The notes under the pieces are model-generated. The model was not told where the DNA came from. It saw only the letters and a list, made by a program, of their open reading frames with translations, and searched no databases. Shown in pieces: positions 6,789-10,804 of a stretch of DNA of 10,804 nucleotides; position 1 is the stretch's first letter, and the number at the start of each line of letters is the position of its first letter. The DNA comes from Sulfuriferula multivorans (GTDB lineage: Bacteria > Pseudomonadota > Gammaproteobacteria > Burkholderiales > Thiobacillaceae): positions 1 through 10,804 of the forward strand of contig JAAFGW010000080.1 in assembly GCA_010365175.1 (NCBI GenBank), in the 5' to 3' direction. The translations under genes and the position numbers were made by a program.

Positions 6789-6856
6789 ATTCGCTTGCAC
6801 TCAAGCGAATACAATTAAGAACATCCGCTTGCACTCAAGCGAATGCAATCAAGAAC
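6789..6856 (-). repeat. Two tandem 34-bp units, each a hairpin, between infC and rpmI
   Basis: Unit 1 is 6789-6822 and unit 2 is 6823-6856; they differ at three positions. Each contains CGCTTG-CACT-CAAGCG. In unit 1 the stem is a perfect nine pairs, ATTCGCTTG with CAAGCGAAT. In unit 2 one T-to-C change makes one position G-U in the transcribed strand. The pair starts three bases after the infC stop and has no U tract, so they are not ordinary terminators. They could be RNA stabilisers, processing sites, protein-binding sites, or copies of a genome-wide palindromic repeat. Confidence 0.85.
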
Positions 6857-6859
6857 AGC

Positions 6860-7384
6860 TCAAATCTTCTTCTTCGGCGCCAGCATCATCACCAACTGAC
6901 GGCCTTCCATCTTGGGGAACTGCTCAACGACGGCCAGTTCGGCCAGATCATTCGAGACACGTCGCAACTGGGCCATGCCGATTTCCTGGTGAGCCATCTC
7001 GCGACCACGAAAACGTAATGTAATCTTGGTCTTATCACCGTCTTCAAGAAACTTGATCAGGTTACGCAGCTTGATCTGGTAGTCACCTTCATCCGTACCC
7101 GGGCGAAACTTGATTTCCTTGATCTGGACCTGCTTCTGCTTCAGCTTGGCGTCGTGCAGCTTCTTGCTTTCCTGGTACTTGAACTTGCCATAGTCCATGA
7201 TCTTGGCCACAGGAGGCTGCGCCGTGGGTGCAATTTCCACCAAGTCCAGTTCTGCTTCTTCTGCCTGACGCAAGGCATCGCCAATTTTCGCAATGCCTAG
7301 TTGTTCGCCTTCCACTCCGACCAAACGCACCTCAGGGGCTGTAATTTCACCATTGATGCGTGTCTGCTTCTTTTCTGTCGCGAT
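6860..7384 (-). CDS. infC: Translation initiation factor IF-3 (ATC start)
   Basis: IF-3 binds the 30S subunit, prevents premature subunit joining and proofreads the start codon. The 174-residue product has the N-terminal domain (TRINGEITAPEVRLVGVEG and DLVEIAPTAQPPVAKIMDYGKFKYQ), a basic linker, and the C-terminal domain (IKFRPGTDEGDYQIKLRNLIKFLEDGDK to MMLAPKKK). The first ordinary start, GTG at 7328-7330, would cut off the conserved start IATEKKQTRINGEI. The frame extends to ATC at 7382-7384, six bases after a clear GGAG Shine-Dalgarno. Rare starts such as AUU in infC are known and let IF-3 repress its own translation, so the same control is inferred here. It lies 163 bases after thrS. Confidence 0.93.
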   Translation of the reverse strand: MATEKKQTRINGEITAPEVRLVGVEGEQLGIAKIGDALRQAEEAELDLVEIAPTAQPPVAKIMDYGKFKYQESKKLHDAKLKQKQVQIKEIKFRPGTDEGDYQIKLRNLIKFLEDGDKTKITLRFRGREMAHQEIGMAQLRRVSNDLAELAVVEQFPKMEGRQLVMMLAPKKKI

Positions 7385-7402
7385 GAGCCGTTCTCCAAAA
7401 CA

Positions 7403-7427
7403 AGACCCGGACGATCACGCCCGGGCT
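7403..7427 (-). promoter_or_regulatory. Hairpin just upstream of the infC ribosome binding site
   Basis: On the minus strand CCCGG pairs with CCGGG around a ten-base loop, and an outer AG/CT extends it past one bulged base. It is followed by TCTTGTTTTGGAG, so the T-rich tail runs into the infC Shine-Dalgarno. It may be a weak attenuator or a structure that affects infC translation. The short tail makes efficient termination doubtful. Confidence 0.4.
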
Positions 7428-7461
7428 GAACATGCCAAGCTTGAAAGCCTGACCCTAAAAT

Positions 7462-7503
7462 GCTGTCCCTAAATAGCTGTCCCTAAATAGCTATCCCTAA
7501 ATA
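7462..7503. repeat. 14-bp tandem repeat, three copies
   Basis: Three head-to-tail copies of GCTGTCCCTAAATA: 7462-7475, 7476-7489, and 7490-7503 with G to A at the fourth position. A diverged partial copy (GCCTGACCCTAAAAT) precedes them at 7447-7461. The array sits between the thrS terminator and the infC leader, so it is transcribed if read-through occurs. The TGTCCCTAAAT core resembles short motifs scattered in many proteobacterial genomes, but I cannot assign a family. Confidence 0.85.
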
Positions 7504-7507
7504 AATC

Positions 7508-7538
7508 ATGAGGCGCGGAACTGAATCCGGCGCCTCAT
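7508..7538 (-). terminator. Hairpin after thrS
   Basis: ATGAGGCGC (7508-7516) pairs perfectly with GCGCCTCAT (7530-7538); two inner G-C pairs can add to the stem. It starts nine bases after the thrS stop. The minus-strand tail is GATTTATTTAGG, T-rich but not a clean run, so partial termination is likely and infC could be reached by read-through. Confidence 0.55.
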
Positions 7539-7547
7539 TGAATCCGA

Positions 7548-9455
7548 TTATTGCCGCGTAAGAATTTCGTCTTTCAGTCGTGCAATCAAGGCTTCCAGAC
7601 TCATCTGCCCCAGATCCTGGTTACCGCGAGCCCGGACAGAAACCACTTCAGTTTCCACTTCCTTGTCGCCGACAACCACCTGATAAGGCAGCTTCTGCAA
7701 GCTATGTTCGCGGATTTTATAGGTAATTTTATTATTACTCAAGTCTGATATAGCCCGGATGCCTGCCAGCCGCAGCGCCTGAGTGATTTTTTCCGCATAC
7801 TCGGTCTGGCGCTCGCTGATATTCATCACCATCACGTGCACCGGCGCCAGCCACAGCGGGAAATTTCCAGCATGGTGCTCGATCAGAATACCGATAAACC
7901 GCTCCATTGACCCCAGGATCGCGCGGTGCAGCATCACCGGGGGCTTGCGCGTGTTGTCCTCGTCGACAAACTCCGCACCCAGACGCACCGGCAGATTGAA
8001 ATCCAGCTGGATCGTGCCGCATTGCCACAAGCGCCCAATCGAATCCTTCAGCGTGAACTCGACCTTGGGGCCGTAAAATGCGCCCTCACCCGGTTGCAAG
8101 TCATAGACCAGCTTGTTCCGGGCCAGTGCTGCGGCCAATGCCGCTTCCGCCTTGTCCCAGCTTTCATCTGACCCGACGCGCTTGTCGGGCCGGGTCGACA
8201 GTTTGACCAACACGTCGGTGAAACCAAAATCCGCGTAGCATTTTTCCAACATCACGATGAAATCGGCCACTTCCTGCTCGATCTGGTCTTCGGTGCAGAA
8301 GATGTGCGCATCGTCCTGGGTAAAACCGCGCACACGCATGATGCCGTGCAGCGCACCCGACGGCTCGTTGCGGTGACACGAACCAAATTCGGCCAGACGC
8401 ATAGGCAAATCGCGGTAGGAATGCAGCCCGCTATTGAATATCTGCACGTGGCCCGGGCAGTTCATCGGCTTCACCGCGTAGTCGCGGTTCTCCGACGAGG
8501 TGGTGAACATGTTCTCGTGGTAATTCTCCCAGTGGCCGGATTTCTCCCACATGCTGCGGTCCATTACCGCCGGGGTGCGCACTTCCTGATAACCGTATTC
8601 AACAAACTTCTGCCGCATGTACTGCTCAATCTGCTGCCATACAACCCAGCCCTTGGGGTGCCAGAACACCATGCCCGGCGCTTCTTCCTGCATGTGTAGC
8701 AGGTCGAGCTGCTTGCAAAGCCGGCGGTGGTCGCGCTTCTCGGCTTCTTCCAACCGGTGCAAATAGGCTTCGAGATCTTCCTTTTTCGCCCACGCGGTAC
8801 CGTAGACACGCTGCAACATCTCGTTCTTCGAGTCGCCGCGCCAGTAGGCCCCGGCCAGCTTCATCAGCTTGAAATGCTTGAGCTTGCCGGTCGAGGGCAC
8901 GTGCGGGCCGCGACACAGGTCGATGAAATCGCCTTCGCGGTACAGTGAAATATCTTCGTTGGAGGGGATCGACGCGATGATCTCGGCCTTGTAGGCCTCG
9001 CCCATCTCCTGGAAAAAGGTCACCGCCTTGTCGCGCGGCATCACGCTGCGCACAACGGGGATGTCTTGTTTGGCCAGTTCAGCCATTTTCTTTTCGATCG
9101 CCACCAGGTCTTCCGGCGTAAACGGGCGCTTGTACGCGAAGTCGTAGAAAAAGCCGTCGTCAATGACCGGACCGATGGTCACCTGCGCGTCCGGGAATAG
9201 TGACTTCACCGCAAAGGCCAGCAGATGCGCAGTTGAGTGGCGAATCATGTCGAGGCCGTCGGCGTCCTTGTCAGTGACGATGGACAGTCTGGAATCAGCG
9301 TCGATCACGTGGCTGGTATCAACCAGCTTGCCATCAACCCGCCCGGCGAGCGCAGCCTTGGCCAAACCCGCGCCTATGCTGGAGGCAACCTGCGCAACCG
9401 TCACCGGCGCGTCAAATTCGCGGACAGAACCATCGGGAAGCGTGACGTTGACCAT
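7548..9455 (-). CDS. thrS: Threonyl-tRNA synthetase
   Basis: A class II enzyme that charges tRNA-Thr and edits Ser-tRNA-Thr. At 635 residues it is close to E. coli (642) and complete. In order: a TGS domain (1-60), an editing domain with HSTAH (His73, His77) and Cys181/His185 in DLCRGPHV, then the catalytic core. The core has MNCPGHVQIF, motif 2 (EFGSCHRNEPSGALHG) and motif 3 region (HRAILGSMERF). The anticodon-binding domain follows from about residue 535. The zinc ligands Cys333, His384 and His510 are all present. ATG 9453-9455 has a GGAG eight bases upstream. The 5' leader carries a terminator hairpin and a leader ORF, which suggests attenuation. This differs from E. coli, where ThrRS represses its own mRNA at the translational level. 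Confidence 0.97.
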   Translation of the reverse strand: MVNVTLPDGSVREFDAPVTVAQVASSIGAGLAKAALAGRVDGKLVDTSHVIDADSRLSIVTDKDADGLDMIRHSTAHLLAFAVKSLFPDAQVTIGPVIDDGFFYDFAYKRPFTPEDLVAIEKKMAELAKQDIPVVRSVMPRDKAVTFFQEMGEAYKAEIIASIPSNEDISLYREGDFIDLCRGPHVPSTGKLKHFKLMKLAGAYWRGDSKNEMLQRVYGTAWAKKEDLEAYLHRLEEAEKRDHRRLCKQLDLLHMQEEAPGMVFWHPKGWVVWQQIEQYMRQKFVEYGYQEVRTPAVMDRSMWEKSGHWENYHENMFTTSSENRDYAVKPMNCPGHVQIFNSGLHSYRDLPMRLAEFGSCHRNEPSGALHGIMRVRGFTQDDAHIFCTEDQIEQEVADFIVMLEKCYADFGFTDVLVKLSTRPDKRVGSDESWDKAEAALAAALARNKLVYDLQPGEGAFYGPKVEFTLKDSIGRLWQCGTIQLDFNLPVRLGAEFVDEDNTRKPPVMLHRAILGSMERFIGILIEHHAGNFPLWLAPVHVMVMNISERQTEYAEKITQALRLAGIRAISDLSNNKITYKIREHSLQKLPYQVVVGDKEVETEVVSVRARGNQDLGQMSLEALIARLKDEILTRQ

Positions 9456-9475
9456 GACTCAAACTCCAGAAACAG

Positions 9476-9501
9476 AAAAAGCGCGGACCGGCCGCGCTTT
9501 T
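9476..9501 (-). terminator. Terminator hairpin in the thrS leader
   Basis: On the minus strand AAAAGCGCGG pairs with CCGCGCTTTT around CCGGT, followed by T residues (five in all). The T run ends eight bases before the thrS Shine-Dalgarno, too close for a promoter between them. Transcription of thrS must therefore pass through this terminator, the hallmark of an attenuator. The stem could also hinder ribosome access. Confidence 0.8.
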
Positions 9502-9553
9502 GGGTAATACAAGTTAAAGAGTGCAGACTGTCTGCGAACTGCGAAGCGCCGGT
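9487..9553 (-). promoter_or_regulatory. Candidate antiterminator pairing in the thrS leader
   Basis: On the minus strand ACCGGCGCTT (complement of 9544-9553) can pair with AAGCGC and CGGT in the left arm and loop of the terminator (9487-9499), giving ten pairs with a three-base GGC bulge. This would destroy the terminator stem. The upstream segment begins directly after the stop codon of the leader ORF, so a ribosome reaching that stop would mask it. The pairings are visible in the sequence; the switching behaviour is inference. Confidence 0.45.
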
Positions 9554-9581
9554 TTACCCAAAGACAAGCTTGCTAGTTCGC
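9534..9581 (-). promoter_or_regulatory. Seven-base-pair stem spanning the thrS leader ORF end
   Basis: GCGAACT, spanning leader codons 3-5 (last base of CCG, then CGA and ACT) at 9575-9581, is complementary to AGTTCGC at 9534-9540. Formation would enclose the candidate antiterminator segment. A further short hairpin, GCAGA-CAG-TCTGC, occupies 9523-9535 on the transcript. Together they suggest a leader with alternative folds. Confidence 0.4.
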
Positions 9582-9589
9582 GGTGACAT
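9554..9589 (-). CDS. Putative thrS leader peptide (11 residues)
   Basis: ATG at 9587-9589 opens MSPRTSKLVFG and stops at TAA 9554-9556. A GGAGG Shine-Dalgarno lies seven bases upstream, better than that of thrS itself. The peptide has one Thr (codon 5, ACT) and two Ser codons, so it lacks the codon run typical of amino-acid attenuators. The link to threonine supply rests on position: a ribosome held at codon 5 would leave the antiterminator segment free, while one at the stop would cover it. Inference from layout only; the ORF could be unrelated to control. Confidence 0.45.
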   Translation of the reverse strand: MSPRTSKLVFG

Positions 9590-9651
9590 GTCGCAACCTC
9601 CATCGGGGCTCAACCCCATTAAGACCGGATCATTTACCGACCAAATAAATT

Positions 9652-9728
9652 TGGTAGGCGCGAATGGACTCGAACCATCGACCCCCACCATGTCAAGGTG
9701 GTGCTCTAACCAGCTGAGCTACGCGCCT
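9652..9728 (-). tRNA. tRNA-Val (anticodon GAC)
   Basis: The minus strand gives a 77-nt cloverleaf with encoded CCA (plus-strand TGG at 9652-9654). The acceptor stem AGGCGCG/CGCGCCT is perfectly paired, with discriminator A. The D arm contains AGCTCAGCTGGTTAGAGC, the anticodon stem is CCACC/GGTGG with loop TTGACAT, and the T arm contains GGTTCGAGTCC. Anticodon GAC reads GUC and GUU. A strong promoter lies just upstream. No clear terminator separates it from the thrS leader, so both may share a primary transcript. Confidence 0.95.
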
Positions 9729-9740
9729 AATGCGGGGCGG

Positions 9741-9770
9741 ATCATAACCGAAAGCTTGTGTGGCTGTCGA
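9741..9770 (-). promoter_or_regulatory. Probable sigma-70 promoter of tRNA-Val
   Basis: On the minus strand TCGACA (9765-9770) and TATGAT (9741-9746) each match the -35 and -10 consensus at five of six positions, with an 18-base spacer. The -10 box is followed by CCGCCCCGC, a GC-rich discriminator typical of stringently controlled rRNA and tRNA promoters. The predicted start lies only a few bases before the tRNA 5' end at 9728. Confidence 0.65.
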
Positions 9771-9783
9771 GTCAAATCGACAG
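9764..9783 (-). other. Hairpin after the mazF gene
   Basis: CTGTCGA pairs with TCGACAG around six bases, 22 bases after the toxin gene stop. It lacks a U tract on the minus strand, so it is at best a poor terminator. It overlaps the -35 box of the tRNA-Val promoter, so read-through from the toxin gene could interfere with that promoter. Confidence 0.4.
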
Positions 9784-9805
9784 TCCAATCGGCTTTTTTC
9801 AATCC

Positions 9806-10201
9806 CTAAGCCAAACCAATGATCAGATTCAGCCGCTCGCAAACCTCGACATAAAGCGCATCAGACAATGGTCCCAAGGGATGAGGCTTGGCTCCACGCA
9901 AACGCCAGTCGAACGATTTAGGTTGGTGGCAAAAGACATAATTGGTCTTGCCCGCCTTGCCGCGCCCTGTGGCATGGCCTACCGCCACGGCAAAGGGATT
10001 GTCTGCGTTGTATTCCGCCGTGGACATGGGCAAGCCGATCACCAGAGAAGTCCTGCTGTTGAACTCACGCGGTGACAGCACCAAAAAAGGGTGCACATCC
10101 CGCATTTCCTGCCCCACCTGCGGATTGCAATCGATCCAGATGATATCTTGCCGCCCAGGCACCCAGGGAGCCCGCTTGGTTGTTTTATTTGCAGCTACCA
10201 C
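9806..10201 (-). CDS. mazF: MazF/PemK-type mRNA interferase toxin
   Basis: A toxin of a type II toxin-antitoxin pair; the family cleaves RNA at short sequences and halts growth when free of antitoxin. The 131-residue product shows the fold's landmarks: GRQDIIWIDCNPQ (residues 16-28), then HPFLVLSPREFN, then VIGLPMSTAEYN, then CHQPKSFDWRLRGAK and a C-terminal helix. The GTG at 10199-10201 overlaps the antitoxin stop region by seven bases, and no better start exists, so translation is probably coupled. Compared with E. coli MazF from memory, the position of the conserved arginine after GH is His37 here, so cleavage activity or specificity may differ. Family identity is clear; activity is not shown. 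Confidence 0.88.
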   Translation of the reverse strand: MVAANKTTKRAPWVPGRQDIIWIDCNPQVGQEMRDVHPFLVLSPREFNSRTSLVIGLPMSTAEYNADNPFAVAVGHATGRGKAGKTNYVFCHQPKSFDWRLRGAKPHPLGPLSDALYVEVCERLNLIIGLA

Positions 10202-10446
10202 CGCTCGGCGCCGATAGGCTGCGCCACCATCACCTCACCGCCATGACGTTCCGAGTCAAACTGCGCCAGTCTTTGCTCCAGCGTCAGCGGCGCTTCCGCC
10301 TCGGGCCGAATGACGATCAGTCCGTCCTCCACCGAAACACGTACCCGCTGATCCGCATGCAAATGCGCCGCACGCGCCACGGCAGCGGGCAAACGAACGC
10401 CAAGGTTGTTACCCCATCGTTTGATATCCAGAAATACTTCGGCCAT
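10195..10446 (-). CDS. mazE: MazE-type antitoxin (AbrB/SpoVT-like DNA-binding)
   Basis: An 83-residue antitoxin that should bind the toxin and repress the operon. Residues 1-47 form an AbrB/MazE swapped-hairpin domain (IKRWGNNLGVRLPAAVARA, then VRVSVEDGLIVIRP). The C-terminal part (TLEQRLAQFDSERHGGEVM) matches the flexible tail that wraps the toxin in MazE proteins. I chose ATG 10444-10446 over the frame opening at 10467 because AGGAGC lies just upstream and the domain starts normally at MAEVFLDIKRWG. The order antitoxin then toxin with a short overlap is typical. Confidence 0.88.
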   Translation of the reverse strand: MAEVFLDIKRWGNNLGVRLPAAVARAAHLHADQRVRVSVEDGLIVIRPEAEAPLTLEQRLAQFDSERHGGEVMVAQPIGAERW

Positions 10447-10466
10447 GATTTGCTCCTTGAGCCACA

Positions 10467-10507
10467 ATGTTTATACATAGTTTAAACATCGCGCTTCACT
10501 CAGTCAA
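10467..10507 (-). promoter_or_regulatory. mazEF promoter and candidate operator palindrome
   Basis: On the minus strand TTGACT (10502-10507, five of six) and TAAACT (10479-10484, four of six) are 17 bases apart. The -10 box lies inside an inverted repeat at 10467-10489 with perfect seven-base arms ATGTTTA and TAAACAT and partial symmetry in the centre. This is the expected site for MazE or MazEF autorepression; the promoter and palindrome are seen, the binding is inferred. Confidence 0.6.
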
Positions 10508-10595
10508 ACAAGTCTGGAGGGGGGGTACATCAAGACTGGCAAGGAAGCCGTAGGCCCAGGAAATAATGGTGTCAGACCATTTAGTATTTGCCATC

Positions 10596-10628
10596 AAAAA
10601 ACAGCAACGCCCGCATGAGCGGGCGTTG
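10596..10628 (-). terminator. Rho-independent terminator
   Basis: CAACGCCCGC (10605-10614) pairs perfectly with GCGGGCGTTG (10619-10628) around ATGA. On the minus strand it is followed after three bases by six T. It faces leftwards, so it ends a transcript from a minus-strand gene to the right of the window, before the mazEF promoter. Confidence 0.8.
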
Positions 10629-10667
10629 GGTGGATGCTACCTTTATAGACCTGACCCCGGCGTTTGA

Positions 10668-10697
10668 GAAAAACCCGCCTTCAACAAGCGGGCGGGT
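10668..10697 (-). terminator. Second minus-strand terminator
   Basis: ACCCGCC (10673-10679) pairs with GGCGGGT (10691-10697) around an 11-base loop, and on the minus strand a run of five T follows. An alternative pairing of CCCGC with GCGGG is possible. It stands in tandem with the terminator at 10596-10628. Confidence 0.65.
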
Positions 10698-10712
10698 AAG
10701 GTGTTCGCGCTT

Positions 10713-10754
10713 GACTACGGTCGGCTAATGGGTGACTACGGTCGGCTAATGGGT
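10713..10754. repeat. Perfect 21-bp tandem duplication
   Basis: Two identical 21-bp copies lie head to tail at 10713-10733 and 10734-10754. Each begins GACTACGGTCGG and ends CTAATGGGT. The next bases, GACCCC, start a third copy that breaks off. The repeat lies just outside the terminators at the window edge, so its relation to any gene is unknown. Confidence 0.9.
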
Positions 10755-10804
10755 GACCCCATTTACGATGTGCAAAAGTGTCCGTGAAATACGGGTTAGC
10801 TCAA

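Larger units (their letters stand above)
10508..10804. other. Gene-free right end of the window
   Basis: About 300 bases with no ORF that looks real on either strand. It contains a small palindrome (AATGGT-GTCAG-ACCATT near 10565-10581), two minus-strand terminators and a 21-bp tandem duplication. Short phrases such as CTGACCCC resemble motifs found around REP-type elements, but no repeat family or transposase can be named. Confidence 0.6.

Noticed and set aside
6789..6856. Repeated hairpins as a CRISPR array
   Set aside because: There are only two copies, directly abutting with no spacers, and no cas genes.
9237..9809. Plus-strand ORF of 190 codons across the thrS start and tRNA-Val
   Set aside because: It is antisense to the thrS N-terminus, the leader and the tRNA, and shows no family features.

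Overview
The window looks like chromosome from a betaproteobacterium. The protein sequences and gene order support the class, but I cannot name a genus. Its core is a complete translation cluster on the minus strand. In transcription order this is tRNA-Val, thrS, infC, rpmI, rplT, pheS, pheT, ihfA, a MerR-type regulator and tRNA-Pro. The order thrS-infC-rpmI-rplT-pheS-pheT-ihfA is the same as in Escherichia coli. All reading frames in the cluster are full length with their key residues intact. infC starts at a rare ATC codon.

Left part (1-960): a plus-strand DUF2971 gene broken by one extra base near 441-443, preceded by a possible 15-codon mini-ORF with a strong ribosome binding site and by what may be the tail of another gene. 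After a bidirectional terminator comes sodB (iron superoxide dismutase) on the minus strand, then about 200 bases without a gene, then tRNA-Pro.

Middle (1744-9728): the translation cluster. Its gaps hold most of the unexplained structure. The thrS leader has an 11-codon leader peptide with a strong Shine-Dalgarno, a terminator hairpin next to the thrS ribosome binding site, and a competing pairing that starts right after the leader stop codon; together these look like transcription attenuation. The thrS-infC gap holds a 14-bp tandem repeat and a hairpin. The infC-rpmI gap holds two tandem 34-bp units, each folding into a near-perfect hairpin. The rplT-pheS gap holds a terminator and a second stem.

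Right part (9729-10804): a probable stringent-type promoter for tRNA-Val, then a MazE/MazF toxin-antitoxin pair on the minus strand with a palindrome over its promoter. About 300 gene-free bases follow, with two terminators facing leftwards and a perfect 21-bp tandem duplication. The two ends are accessory in character and the middle is a housekeeping block. I see no CRISPR array, phage gene or intact insertion sequence. The best candidates for undescribed biology are regulatory RNA elements in the leaders, not a new protein system.
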